Positions 1-8,153 are shown, counted from the stretch's first letter. The stretch is DNA of 64,000 nt from Verrucomicrobiia bacterium (GCA_030431475.1 JAUIJD010000008.1:1-64000), one strand, 5' to 3'. Program-made: numbers and translations. Notes: generated by a model not told the origin, from the letters alone.

Positions 1-473
1 CGGCGGGCCACCGATCCGGTCTCGAGTGCCTGGCCGTGCTCGCGGCTCACCATGCTGTTCTCGCGGGCTCCCGAAGCGCTCTCGCGGGCGCTCTTCAGGA
101 AGCGATCGCCTCCCCCGGTGTCGCCATCGTAGACCTGACTGGCGTAGTCCTTGCGCCCCCAGAACGACCGCTTCTCGTAGTCCTTCAGGTTCCCCTTGTA
201 GCGCTGACCGTGGAAGTCGCCGGTGAACTGCTGGTTCACCATCGTGTTCTCGCCGGCCGCCTTGCGCTGACCGGTCTTGTCGAACATCGGGTTGGCCGCC
301 CCGTAGCGATCGACGATCTTCTGCGAATCGTCGTCGAAGAGGTCCCCACTCTTCATCTGGAAGCCCTGCTGGGGCGCCGGATCGGCGGCGGCTTCCTCGC
401 CTCCCCCCGCCCCGCAGGACGCAAGCAGGCCGACGCCCCCGAGGGCCACGGCGAGGAGAAGCGACGAATTCAT
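1..473 (-). CDS. Hypothetical lipoprotein, C-terminus beyond window edge
   Basis: This frame is open from an ATG at 473 to the left edge of the window, 157 codons with no stop; it is not in the ORF track. The N-terminus (MNSSLLLAVALGGVGLLASC) is a lipoprotein signal peptide with a lipobox LASC, so the mature protein should be acylated at the Cys and sit in the envelope. The rest is polar and rich in Gly, Asp, Lys and Gln, with no domain I recognise. Codon use is typical of the neighbours. Function is unknown. The upstream side is the repeat-filled gap before tyrS, which is transcribed divergently. Confidence 0.7.
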   Translation of the reverse strand, partial: MNSSLLLAVALGGVGLLASCGAGGGEEAAADPAPQQGFQMKSGDLFDDDSQKIVDRYGAANPMFDKTGQRKAAGENTMVNQQFTGDFHGQRYKGNLKDYEKRSFWGRKDYASQVYDGDTGGGDRFLKSARESASGARENSMVSREHGQALETGSVAR

Positions 474-503
474 CGGGCGCGGACCCTGCCAGAGCCGCGC
501 CCG

Positions 504-572
504 CTCCGCAATCCGCAATCCGCAATCCGCAATCCGCAATCCGCAATCCGCAATCCGCAATCCGCAATCCGC
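504..572. repeat. Heptamer tandem repeat, unit atccgca, about 10 copies
   Basis: Near-perfect head-to-tail copies of the 7-bp unit atccgca run from about 504 to 572, with the first copy carrying one change. Because 7 is not a multiple of 3, all six frames stay open through it, which creates the spurious ORFs reading IRNPQSA or IADCGLR. The repeat lies between divergently transcribed genes. The same core (ATCCGC) reappears inside purL at 43304-43338. Confidence 0.95.
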
Positions 573-648
573 GTCCCGCCCAAGGCTACCTCGTTTCGAC
601 TCAAGCCATCGGGTATCGGGCTCGAAATGGATGGGGGAACCACGAATG

Positions 649-780
649 AACGCGGATGGACACGAATGGGGAGGTCCCATGGCTCCGGCTGGGCACTCCG
701 GGCCGTGAGATCCTCCGAGTCAGGACTCTTCTCGGAGGGGTTCCTTTCAATATTCGCGTCCATTCGTGTCCATTCGCGGT
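649..780. repeat. Inverted repeat element with 21-nt arms in the tyrS upstream gap
   Basis: The arm at 649-669 (aacgcggatggacacgaatg...) and the arm at 760-780 (ccattcgtgtccattcgcgg...) are reverse complements at 19 of 21 positions, separated by about 90 nt. The right arm also contains a short direct repeat of gtccattcg. The segment between holds a smaller GC-rich hairpin near 711-739. The arrangement resembles a REP/MITE-like intergenic element. I cannot test its copy number in the genome. Confidence 0.7.
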
Positions 781-824
781 GGATCTCCCAAGGTGAGGCA
801 GCCTTGGCTTCCCGCCCGGCACCC

Positions 825-852
825 GTCATTTGCCGTTTGTCATTTGCGGTCC
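825..852. repeat. Degenerate heptamer repeat, unit gtcattt
   Basis: Four consecutive 7-nt units (gtcattt, gccgttt, gtcattt, gcggtcc) lie just upstream of the tyrS start. The period is the same as in the array at 504-572 but the core sequence differs, so at least two heptamer families share this gap. Confidence 0.6.
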
Positions 853-871
853 GCCTCTCTAGACCGCGCGC

Positions 872-2050
872 GTGACGCCGGAAGCCCAACTCGAATCGCT
901 TGTCGCCGGAACCGCCAAGGTGCTCTCGGAGAAGGAACTCCTCGAGAAGCTCAAGCGGGGCCGCCCGCTGCGCATCAAGCTCGGCCTCGATCCCACCACG
1001 CCCGACATCCACCTCGGCCACACCGTCGTGTTCGAAAAGATGCGGCAGTTCCAGGAACTCGGGCACCAGATCGTCATCATCATCGGCGACTTCACCGCCA
1101 CCATCGGCGATCCGTCCGGGCGCTCGGCCACCCGCCCGCCGCTCAGCCGCGAGGACGTGCTGGCCAACGCCAAGACCTACACCGACCAGATTTTCAAGCT
1201 GCTCGACCGGGACAAGACCGAGGTCGTCTACAACGGCGACTGGTTCCGCAAGATGACCTTCGAGGACGTGCTGCGCCTCAACGCCCGCGTCACCATGCAG
1301 CAGATGCTCCAGCGGGAGGATTTCAAGAACCGCATCGACAAGGGTCAGGAAGTCCGCCTGCACGAGATCCAGTATCCCATCGTCCAGGGCTGGGACTCGG
1401 TGGAGGTCCGAGCCGATGTCGAGCTCGGCGGCACCGACCAGCTTTTCAACCTGCTCGTCGGTCGCGACCTCCAGAAGGAGGAAGGGCAGGACCAGCAGGT
1501 CGTCATCACGATGCCCCTGCTCGAGGGTCTCGACGGCGTGAAGAAGATGTCCAAGTCCTACGGGAACTACGTCGGCGTCTCCGACGAACCCGCCGACATG
1601 TTCGGCAAGCTGATGAGCATCTCGGACGCGCTCATGGAGCGCTACTACCTGCTGCTGCTCGGCGAGACGCTGCAGGCCGACGCCCACCCGATGGAGGCGA
1701 AGAAGGGGCTCGCGCAGAAGATCACCGCCCGCTACCACGGCGACGAGGCCGGCAAGGAGGCACGGGCCGTCTGGGACGCCCGCTTCTCGAAGCGCGACGT
1801 CGCCGCCGGAGCCACCGAGCTTCCGCTCGACGGCATCCCCGCCGAGTCCACCGTGCTCACCCTCTCCGCCCACGCCTTCGACGCGGCCTTCGGCCTGAAG
1901 AAGTCCAACGGCGAACTGAGGAAGCAGTTCATCCTCCCCGGCGCGGTCCAGCTCAACGGCGACAAGCTCACCGATCCCACCGCAGCCGTCCACCCGCAGC
2001 CCGGCGACGTGCTCAAGCTGTCGAAGAAGCACGCGGTGAGGTTCGTCTGA
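872..2050 (+). CDS. tyrS: Tyrosine--tRNA ligase (TyrZ-like)
   Basis: This cytoplasmic enzyme charges tRNA-Tyr with tyrosine using ATP. The 392-aa product has the class I HIGH motif as HLGH at residues 47-50, a GGTDQLFN substrate-binding segment, and KMSKS at about residue 225. The C-terminus reads as an S4-type RNA-binding domain. The context GLDPTTPDIHLGHTVVF resembles the TyrZ subgroup rather than E. coli TyrS. The start is a GTG at 872; no strong Shine-Dalgarno sequence precedes it, and the heptamer repeats end only about 20 nt upstream. Length is normal for the family. Downstream lies a poorly coding stretch up to the next gene. Confidence 0.95.
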   Translation: MTPEAQLESLVAGTAKVLSEKELLEKLKRGRPLRIKLGLDPTTPDIHLGHTVVFEKMRQFQELGHQIVIIIGDFTATIGDPSGRSATRPPLSREDVLANAKTYTDQIFKLLDRDKTEVVYNGDWFRKMTFEDVLRLNARVTMQQMLQREDFKNRIDKGQEVRLHEIQYPIVQGWDSVEVRADVELGGTDQLFNLLVGRDLQKEEGQDQQVVITMPLLEGLDGVKKMSKSYGNYVGVSDEPADMFGKLMSISDALMERYYLLLLGETLQADAHPMEAKKGLAQKITARYHGDEAGKEARAVWDARFSKRDVAAGATELPLDGIPAESTVLTLSAHAFDAAFGLKKSNGELRKQFILPGAVQLNGDKLTDPTAAVHPQPGDVLKLSKKHAVRFV

Positions 2051-2159
2051 ACCGTGGATCCAGAAACAACGAGGCCGGGACCGCGCCGCTTCCCCAAGCG
2101 CGCGATCCCGGCAGTCCGTTTGATAAAGGGCCGATCGGGAGCGAACTCCCGCATGAACA

Positions 2160-2462
2160 CTAGGTGGCCCTTGATGTCCTCGAAAAACCCGGCGACCGAT
2201 TCGCCCCCCCGGACGAATCGATTGCCGATGTGCGACCTTTCGGAATGTCGGCTTCAGGTGTCCGCCCCCCGGCGGACTGCGAAACCGGTTCCCCCATTCC
2301 CGCGGTCGCGGTGATGAAAGCTTTGATGCGCTCCCCACCGGCCTCGCGGCCGATGAAAAACGAGAACCCGCCCCACTCGGAGCCGCCCGTCGGGCGATGC
2401 GTTCCCCCCAGATCGTTACCACCTTTCGGCAGCTCCTGGAGTGGGGCGAGGTTCGTCATCAC
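2160..2462 (-). CDS. Small hypothetical protein, possibly frameshifted
   Basis: This 100-aa ORF has a good AGGAG ribosome binding site about 6 nt before tandem ATGs, and an AT-rich region upstream that could hold a promoter. The first half (for example EWGGFSFFIGREAGGER) has high-GC third positions like a real gene. The second half is less coding-like and follows two G-runs on the coding strand (plus-strand C-runs at 2265-2270 and 2204-2210). Another frame beyond the second run reads FFEDIKGHLVFMREF before passing into the tyrS shadow. Either this is a short real protein or a decayed gene. No family is recognised. Confidence 0.35.
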   Translation of the reverse strand: MMTNLAPLQELPKGGNDLGGTHRPTGGSEWGGFSFFIGREAGGERIKAFITATAGMGEPVSQSAGGRTPEADIPKGRTSAIDSSGGANRSPGFSRTSRAT

Positions 2463-2555
2463 TCACTCCTATCGGGACCCTTTCACCTCGATTTCCAAAT
2501 TTTCCGAAATTTCTTTCCTACAAGACTATCCTGATCCCCGTTTGGTCGCGTTCCA

Positions 2556-2584
2556 TTGACCAAAAATATTGATAAATCAATACT
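2556..2584 (+). promoter_or_regulatory. Putative sigma-70-type promoter
   Basis: A TTGACC hexamer at 2556-2561 is followed, after a 17-nt AT-rich spacer, by AATACT at 2579-2584. The predicted transcript would start about 35 nt before the GTG at 2628. This is one reason to prefer that start over the TTG at 2556 used by the ORF track, because that TTG would lie inside the promoter. It is an assignment by eye only. Confidence 0.4.
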
Positions 2585-2627
2585 TCCAGCCGCTTGCGGG
2601 GGTCGGGAGAAATGTCAGGCTCCGCCC

Positions 2628-3641
2628 GTGAAAAAACCTGCCGTCGCCCCGAATCGTGCCGGAAAGGGGTCTTCCTGGCCGGCTCTGGTGCTCGTCGGCG
2701 CCGCCGGAAGCCTGCCCATCGTGGGCTGGATCGGGGGGCGGCACTGGTTTCTCGATCTCTTCAACCACTTCCAGGCCCAGTACTTCGTCTTTCTCCTGCT
2801 CTGCGGCGCGATTCTTGCCCTACGGCGCAGGTTTGTCAGCGCTGCGGTGGCCGGCTTGTTCCTCATCCCCCCTGGCATCCGGCTCCTCCCGCTATGGCTG
2901 CCCCCCGCCCCGGAAGCCCGGCCCAGCCTGCAGTTCGCCAGCTTCAACGTCCTCGGCCACAACGATCGCCACGCCGACACCCTCGACTGGATCCGTCGCG
3001 AACGCCCCGACATCGTCTACCTCTGCGAACCCACCACCGACTGGGCCGAGGCCCTGAAACCGCTGTCGGAGGAATACCCGCACACCATCGAGCGACCGCT
3101 GCGCGGCAACCTCGGCTTCCTCTTCTTCTCGCGCTTCCCCCTGCGGGACACCAAGGTCTCTCTCCTCGGCCGGATCGAGATTCCCCTGCTCGACACCACC
3201 GTCGATGCCCCCGGGGGGCCGATCCGGGTGTTCGGCGCCCATCCGGTGCCACCGGTTTCCGGTTTCTGGCAAACCGAGCACGCCGTCTACATGCAGGCGC
3301 TTGCCGATGCGGCGGGCCGTTCGGAGGGCCCCGCGGTGGTCCTCGGAGACCTCAATGCCACCCGCTGGGGACACCGCATGGCCCCCCTCTTCGCGGCGGG
3401 ATTCCGGGACTCGGCCCGCGGCCATGGCTACACCGCCACCTGGTCACGGCGCAACCCGCTGGTCGCCGTGCCCATTGATCACGTCCTCAGCCGCGACCTC
3501 GGACCCTGCGTCGATCACCACCTCGGTCCCGACCTCGGCTCCGATCACCGACCGGTGATCGCCGGGTTCCGGGCGCCTCAGGCGACCGAGCTGCGCACGA
3601 TCTCCTTCCGAGCCGGCGGAATCGGCAAATCCTCGGGTTGA
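2628..3641 (+). CDS. Membrane-anchored endonuclease/exonuclease/phosphatase-fold protein
   Basis: The N-terminal third contains hydrophobic segments (WPALVLVGAAGSLPIVGW, YFVFLLLCGAIL and a third near LFLIPPGIRLLPLW), so the catalytic part is probably tethered to the membrane. The C-terminal part matches the endonuclease/exonuclease/phosphatase fold: FASFNVL at the start, DIVYLCEP, VLGDLNATRW, and the terminal GSDHRPV, which supplies the conserved Asp-His pair. The substrate may be nucleic acid, a phospholipid or another phosphodiester; the sequence does not say. I prefer GTG 2628 (337 aa) over TTG 2556. The 3' end overlaps that of convergent lipA by 64 nt. Confidence 0.8.
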   Translation: MKKPAVAPNRAGKGSSWPALVLVGAAGSLPIVGWIGGRHWFLDLFNHFQAQYFVFLLLCGAILALRRRFVSAAVAGLFLIPPGIRLLPLWLPPAPEARPSLQFASFNVLGHNDRHADTLDWIRRERPDIVYLCEPTTDWAEALKPLSEEYPHTIERPLRGNLGFLFFSRFPLRDTKVSLLGRIEIPLLDTTVDAPGGPIRVFGAHPVPPVSGFWQTEHAVYMQALADAAGRSEGPAVVLGDLNATRWGHRMAPLFAAGFRDSARGHGYTATWSRRNPLVAVPIDHVLSRDLGPCVDHHLGPDLGSDHRPVIAGFRAPQATELRTISFRAGGIGKSSG

Positions 3642-4591
3642 ACGTCGAGGCCGGGCGTCGGCCCCGCCTTGTCGATGTCGTCGAGGATGTCCAGTTCCGG
3701 ACGGAAGTCGGCGGCGTGATAGGAGCTCCGGACCAGCGGGCCGCTCGCCACATGGCGGAAGCCCTTCTCCAGCGCGATCCGCTTGAACTCCGCAAACTGG
3801 TCGGGATGCAGGTAGTCAACGACCGGCAGGTGCCGAGGCGTCGGGCGCAGGTACTGGCCGAGGGTCAGCACGGTCACATCGTGCTCGAGCAGGTCGTCCA
3901 TCGCCCGAAGCACTTCCTCGTGCCGTTCGCCGAGACCGAGCATCAACCCGCTCTTGGTCGCGACCTTCCCCTCCACCATCGCCTTGGCCTTCTTCAGGAC
4001 GGTCAGGCTGCGCGGGTACTTGGCTCTCGAACGGACGAGCGGCGTCAGGCGTTCGACCGTTTCCAGGTTGTGGTTGAAGATGTGGGGACGGGCGTCCATC
4101 ACCATCTTCAGGGCCCAGTCCCGATCGTTGAAGTCGGGAACCAGCACCTCGATGATGATCCCCGGATTGAGCGCACGCACCGCCTCGATGGTCTTCTGGA
4201 AATGCTCCGCCCCGCCGTCGCGCAGGTCGTCGCGGGCGACCGCGGTGATCACCACGTGCTTGAGTTTCATCCGCCGCGTCGCCTCGGCCACCCGATAGGG
4301 TTCGTCGTCCTCCAGCGCATCCGGCTTGGCGGTCTTCACCGCGCAGAACCCGCAGGCCCGCGTGCACTTCTCGCCGGCGATCATGAAGGTCGCCGTGCCC
4401 TGGCCCCAGCACTCCCAGCGGTTCGGGCACTGGGCCTCCTCGCAGACCGTCACCAGCTTGAGGTCGGTCACCAGCGACTTGGTCGACCAGAACACCGGAT
4501 CGTTGGGAAGGCGGACCTTGATCCAGGACGGCTTCTTGTCCTGGTGCAGGCCCGGATCCATCTTCATCTTGGGACCGTGGCAACCGCTCAT
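3578..4591 (-). CDS. lipA: Lipoyl synthase
   Basis: This radical-SAM enzyme inserts two sulfurs into protein-bound octanoyl groups to make lipoyl cofactor. Both iron-sulfur motifs are visible: CEEAQCPNRWEC (C-x4-C-x5-C, auxiliary cluster) and CTRACGFC (C-x3-C-x2-C, SAM cluster). The C-terminal RSSYHA motif holds the Ser that ligates the auxiliary cluster. The chosen start, ATG 4591, gives 337 aa; ATGs a few codons in are alternatives, while the 478-aa ORF in the track runs into non-coding sequence. The likely client in this window is GcvH, whose lipoyl lysine is encoded at about 19.7 kb. Confidence 0.95.
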   Translation of the reverse strand: MSGCHGPKMKMDPGLHQDKKPSWIKVRLPNDPVFWSTKSLVTDLKLVTVCEEAQCPNRWECWGQGTATFMIAGEKCTRACGFCAVKTAKPDALEDDEPYRVAEATRRMKLKHVVITAVARDDLRDGGAEHFQKTIEAVRALNPGIIIEVLVPDFNDRDWALKMVMDARPHIFNHNLETVERLTPLVRSRAKYPRSLTVLKKAKAMVEGKVATKSGLMLGLGERHEEVLRAMDDLLEHDVTVLTLGQYLRPTPRHLPVVDYLHPDQFAEFKRIALEKGFRHVASGPLVRSSYHAADFRPELDILDDIDKAGPTPGLDVQPEDLPIPPARKEIVRSSVA

Positions 4592-4766
4592 GGGCGGGGA
4601 ACCTACGGGGCATCGGGCCACCGGAAAAGGGGAATTTCCCCGCCACCGTGCGGCTTCGGCAGTGCACGGTTGCGAAGTGCCACGACCGCCGGTTTTTCCA
4701 CGCCGCCCGGTCCGGCTTTCGCGAAACCTCCGCCTCCCCCCGCCCGTAGTCGGGAGTATCGAATCC

Positions 4767-6218
4767 ATGAATGCCTTCCCAACCGGAGTTTCCCGCCGCC
4801 ACTTTCTCAAGGCCGCCGGGGCCACCACGCTGGCCACGCTGCCCTCGTTCGGGGTCGTCGGCGCCAACGACCGCATCCGCCTCGGGGTGATCGGCTGCGG
4901 CGGCCGCGGCACGTCGCTGATGAAGCAGTTCGGCGCGCTTCCGGATGCCTCCATCGTCGCCATCGCCGATCCCGACACCGCCCAGATGGACCGCGCGGTC
5001 CGGCGCACCGGCATTCGCCCGACACCCGGCAGGCATCAGGACTACCGCAAGTTGCTCGAGCGCGACGACGTCGATGCGGTGCTCGTCACCAGCCCGAACC
5101 ACTGGCACGCGCTGCACACCATCCACGCCTGCCAGGCCGGGAAGGACGTCTACGTCGAGAAGCCCGTCACCCACAAACTGGCGGAGGCCGAACCCATGCT
5201 CGCGGCCGCGGAGAAATACGGACGCATCGTGCAGGCGGGCACCCAGAACCGCTCCGACCAGGGTCTGGTCGAGGCCTTCGATTTCCTCCGCAGCGGCGAA
5301 CTCGGAAAGATCACGGCCGTCCGCGGCCTGTGCTACCGCAACCGGAAGTCGATCGGCGCGAAGCGATCAACGCCGCTCACGCCGCCCGACACCCTGGACT
5401 ACGACCTCTGGCTCGGGCCGGCGCAGGATCGCCCCATCCTCCGGCCTCGACTCCACTACGACTGGCATTGGGTGTGGCACACCGGCAACGGCGACATCGG
5501 CAATCAGGGCCCCCACGAACTCGACCTGATGACCTGGGTCCTGGGAGATCCTCCGCCCCCTGCCACGGTTCGTTCCTTCGGACAGCGCTTCGGCTGGGAC
5601 GATGCCGGACAGACGCCCAACCTCCAGACGGCCTGGTTCGAACTCGGAGGGGTGCCCTGCATCTTCGAGGTCAACAACCTCTGGGTGCGGCCGGAGACCA
5701 ACGCGGCGGTTGCCTACAAGGGCATCCGGGTCGGGCTCGTGGTCACCTGCGAGGGGGGTGAGTTCCGCGGCGGTCGGGGCGGTGGCTACGTCGTCGGTCC
5801 CGATGGCAGGGAGCGCCTCCGCAAGTTTCCCGGCGACGCCGGTGGCGGCCACGCCCGCAACTTCCTCGAGGCCATCCGATCGCGCGACGCCGACTCGCTC
5901 AACGGCCGCCTCGACCGCTCGTGCGCCAGCTCCGGTCTCGCCCACCTCGCGAACATCTCCCACCGCGCCGGGAAGCCGGCGACGGCGACGCAGCTCCGCG
6001 AAGGCCTCCTCGCCTCCCGCCCGGACCTCCTCGAGGTTCTCGATCGCCAGAAAGCACAACTCGAACGCTGGTCGATTGATCCCGACAAGGTGCCGTACAC
6101 GATCGGTGCGGAGCTCGCCGTGGATCCGGAAACCGGAAAGGTCGCCGGAGATCTCGCCGATCCGACGATCGCCGACCCGCCCAACCGCGACGGCTACCCG
6201 CTTCCCGATCCGGTGTAG
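4767..6218 (+). CDS. Tat-exported Gfo/Idh/MocA family oxidoreductase
   Basis: The protein begins with a twin-arginine signal (SRRHFLKAAG followed by a hydrophobic stretch), so it should be exported folded. A Rossmann motif GVIGCGGRG and the EKP motif (YVEKPVTHK) identify an NAD(P)-dependent Gfo/Idh/MocA oxidoreductase. The C-terminal alpha/beta domain includes DWHWVWHTGNGDIGNQGPH, typical of the exported branch that is expanded in PVC and Bacteroidota bacteria. Such proteins usually act on sugars or inositols; the substrate cannot be read from the sequence. At 483 aa the length is normal. It is divergent from lipA across 175 bp and convergent with the methyltransferase. Confidence 0.9.
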   Translation: MNAFPTGVSRRHFLKAAGATTLATLPSFGVVGANDRIRLGVIGCGGRGTSLMKQFGALPDASIVAIADPDTAQMDRAVRRTGIRPTPGRHQDYRKLLERDDVDAVLVTSPNHWHALHTIHACQAGKDVYVEKPVTHKLAEAEPMLAAAEKYGRIVQAGTQNRSDQGLVEAFDFLRSGELGKITAVRGLCYRNRKSIGAKRSTPLTPPDTLDYDLWLGPAQDRPILRPRLHYDWHWVWHTGNGDIGNQGPHELDLMTWVLGDPPPPATVRSFGQRFGWDDAGQTPNLQTAWFELGGVPCIFEVNNLWVRPETNAAVAYKGIRVGLVVTCEGGEFRGGRGGGYVVGPDGRERLRKFPGDAGGGHARNFLEAIRSRDADSLNGRLDRSCASSGLAHLANISHRAGKPATATQLREGLLASRPDLLEVLDRQKAQLERWSIDPDKVPYTIGAELAVDPETGKVAGDLADPTIADPPNRDGYPLPDPV

Positions 6219-6228
6219 GACCTCCGCT

Positions 6229-7071
6229 CTAGCCGAGCTTCTCGCCACCGATGGCGAGGAACATCGGAAACTCCCGCGCCGCCCGGTGCTCGCCCCGGCT
6301 GCGAGAACCTCCGGCCTGCGACCGCCGGTGACTCATCAGCTCGCGCGTTTCGGTGATCGCGAGCCCGGCCGAACCGAAGGCCGACAGCACCTCGCCGAGG
6401 GGTCGGTGGTAGAACATCGTCTGCGCGTCGCCCCCCTTGCCCGGATGGGTGGTGATCGGGATCTCGAGATCGACACCGTAGCGATCGATGCGGCGATACT
6501 GCAGCTTGCGGCCCTCGTCCCACCCCCAGTGGGTCTGACGCGGGATGCGGAAACAGGGGTGCATGAAAATCGCCACGAAACGGCCGCGTGGCTTCAGCGC
6601 CTTGCAAAGATTCCGGCACATCGCCGGAAGATCGGGCACGTCGTGGACCGCCATCAGGTTCGCCGCCCGATCGAAACTGCCGTCCGCCCAGGCACCGTCG
6701 CCGCACGCGTCCGCCACCACCATGCTCACCCGGCCGTCGTTCTCGAATCGCCGGCGCGCGGCGTCGATCAGACGCGGGCTGGCATCCACCCCCACCACCT
6801 CCTTCGCCCCCTTGTCGAGTAGCAGGGGCACCAGCACCCCCTGGCCGGCACAGAGGTCGAGGACCTTTCTTTCCTCGAGACTCCCGAGCATCTCCATCGC
6901 CGCCGGCAACACGACATGCCGATGGTAGTCCGAGCCATGCTTGCCGACGAGTTGATCATACCAGGCGGCCACCGGGTCCCACCCGGTCCGACCGCGCTTC
7001 GCCGCCTTCGAGGCGGTCTTCTTCTTCGGCGTCCACTTGCGATACGGACGGCGTTTCCCGGGCTCTGCCAT
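6229..7071 (-). CDS. Class I SAM-dependent methyltransferase
   Basis: A 280-aa protein with a Rossmann methyltransferase core: motif I VLDLCAGQG (about residue 70), then VVGVDASPRLI for the acidic ribose-binding residue, and a motif IV region near FDRAANLMAVHDV. A lysine/arginine-rich N-terminal tail of about 25 residues could contact nucleic acid or be a disordered extension. The HPCFRIP segment after the core resembles small-molecule methyltransferases. The substrate is unknown. It ends 10 bp from the convergent oxidoreductase gene and lies 5 bp downstream of recR on the same strand, so co-transcription is likely. Confidence 0.85.
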   Translation of the reverse strand: MAEPGKRRPYRKWTPKKKTASKAAKRGRTGWDPVAAWYDQLVGKHGSDYHRHVVLPAAMEMLGSLEERKVLDLCAGQGVLVPLLLDKGAKEVVGVDASPRLIDAARRRFENDGRVSMVVADACGDGAWADGSFDRAANLMAVHDVPDLPAMCRNLCKALKPRGRFVAIFMHPCFRIPRQTHWGWDEGRKLQYRRIDRYGVDLEIPITTHPGKGGDAQTMFYHRPLGEVLSAFGSAGLAITETRELMSHRRSQAGGSRSRGEHRAAREFPMFLAIGGEKLG

Positions 7072-7076
7072 GACTC

Positions 7077-7676
7077 CTAGTGTTCCCGTCGTCCTTCAAA
7101 GGCCCGCGCCAGGGTCAGCGCGTCGGCATGCTCCAGTCCACCGCCCACCGGCAGACCCTGCGCCAGCCGGCTGATGCGACACTTCCCGCGAAGCAGGTCG
7201 CTGATGTAGCTCGCCGTCGCCTCCCCCTCGACGTCGGCTCCGAGCGCGAGGATGACCTCGCTCAAACCCTCCTCGTCGACCCGGCGCACCAGCCCCGCGA
7301 GGCGCAGGTCGTCGGGCGTCACGTTGTCGAGCGGCGACAAGCGCCCTCCGAGACAATGATAGCGCCCCTTGAACACGCCCGAGCGCTCCATCGGAAGCAC
7401 GTCGGTCGGCTGCTCGACCACGCACAGCGTCTTCTCACGGTTCGGATGATCGCACACCGCGCACTGGCTGGCCGTCGCGAAGAACCCGCAGGTCGGGCAC
7501 GAGGTCACCTCCTCCCGCGCCGTCGTCAGCGCACCGGCGAGCGCGGCCGGGTCCGACTTCGGGTGCTGCAGCAGCCAGATCGCGATCCGCTCCGCACTGC
7601 GGGGGCCGATGCCCGGCAGCGCCTTGAGCTGCTCGACCAGCGAGCCGACGGATTCAGGATAATCGATTCGTGCCAT
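7077..7676 (-). CDS. recR: Recombination mediator protein RecR
   Basis: RecR works with RecO (and RecF) to load RecA onto SSB-coated single-stranded DNA at gaps. The 199-aa product carries the N-terminal helix-hairpin-helix (LPGIGPRSAERIA), a four-cysteine zinc finger (CPTCGFF...CAVC), and a Toprim domain (LCVVEQPTDVLPME, then LALGADVEGEATA). The start ATG 7676 gives the usual family length; the longer track ORF extends into the upstream membrane-protein gene. That gene stops 2 nt before this start, so the two are probably translationally coupled. Confidence 0.95.
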   Translation of the reverse strand: MARIDYPESVGSLVEQLKALPGIGPRSAERIAIWLLQHPKSDPAALAGALTTAREEVTSCPTCGFFATASQCAVCDHPNREKTLCVVEQPTDVLPMERSGVFKGRYHCLGGRLSPLDNVTPDDLRLAGLVRRVDEEGLSEVILALGADVEGEATASYISDLLRGKCRISRLAQGLPVGGGLEHADALTLARAFEGRREH

Positions 7677-7678
7677 GG

Positions 7679-8104
7679 TCAGTTCGGGTCCGAGTGATTC
7701 GCCGCGTAAATCATCGATCCGGCCGACGCCCAGATCAGCGCCACCACCGGCATCGCCAGCGGCGCGGTGAATCCGATCAGGATCAACACCGGAAGCCACC
7801 CCAGGGTAAGCACCAGCGAACTCAGCGACACGATCCACCGCTGCCAGCGCTGCGGCAGGTGAATCACGGAGAACGCGACGCCGAAGACGAGCAACACCGT
7901 CCAGACCCACGCCCACGTCATCGACAGGTCGGCCAGCCCGCCTCCAAGCGCCAGCCCCCCGGCCCACGAGGCGACGATCTCATCCAGCGCCCGCAGCGGG
8001 CCGATCGCCTCGAGCACGCCTGCGACGAGCAGCGACATCGCCGCAATCGCCAACGCGGCGATGCCGGGATGGGGATCGGTTTTCGACGAAGCGTCCGAGG
8101 TCAT
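7679..8104 (-). CDS. Small integral membrane protein, unknown
   Basis: A 141-aa protein with four hydrophobic segments (around AALAIAAMSLLVAGVLEAI, WAWVWTVLLVFGVAF, WIVSLSSLVLTLGWLPVLILIGF and MPVVALIWASAGSMIY). It has no recognisable catalytic motif and is likely an inner-membrane protein. Its stop codon lies 2 nt from the recR start, but this does not imply a functional link to recombination. The length and hydrophobic pattern support a real gene; I do not recognise the family. Confidence 0.7.
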   Translation of the reverse strand: MTSDASSKTDPHPGIAALAIAAMSLLVAGVLEAIGPLRALDEIVASWAGGLALGGGLADLSMTWAWVWTVLLVFGVAFSVIHLPQRWQRWIVSLSSLVLTLGWLPVLILIGFTAPLAMPVVALIWASAGSMIYAANHSDPN

Positions 8105-8153
8105 GCGGGGCCGGACGCTAAACGCCCCGACGCCCCTTCACAAGCACCGCGCC

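Noticed and set aside
504-572. CRISPR array
   Set aside because: The units are 7 bp and contiguous with no spacers, and no cas genes are present.
601-822. 73-aa ORF reading HEWTR and SIRVHSW
   Set aside because: It is made by the inverted repeat element; this type of translation comes from intergenic repeats, not from a conserved protein.
36-875. 279-aa plus-strand ORF containing IRNPQSA repeats
   Set aside because: The repeats are the atccgca heptamers read in frame, and the first part is the shadow of the lipoprotein gene.
470-2422. 650-aa ORF on the minus strand across tyrS and the repeat gap
   Set aside because: It is the shadow of tyrS extended by the heptamer array, which is open in all frames; the composition is not protein-like.
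3638-5761. 707-aa plus-strand ORF over lipA
   Set aside because: It is antisense to lipA and out of frame with the Gfo/Idh/MocA gene; no domain matches.
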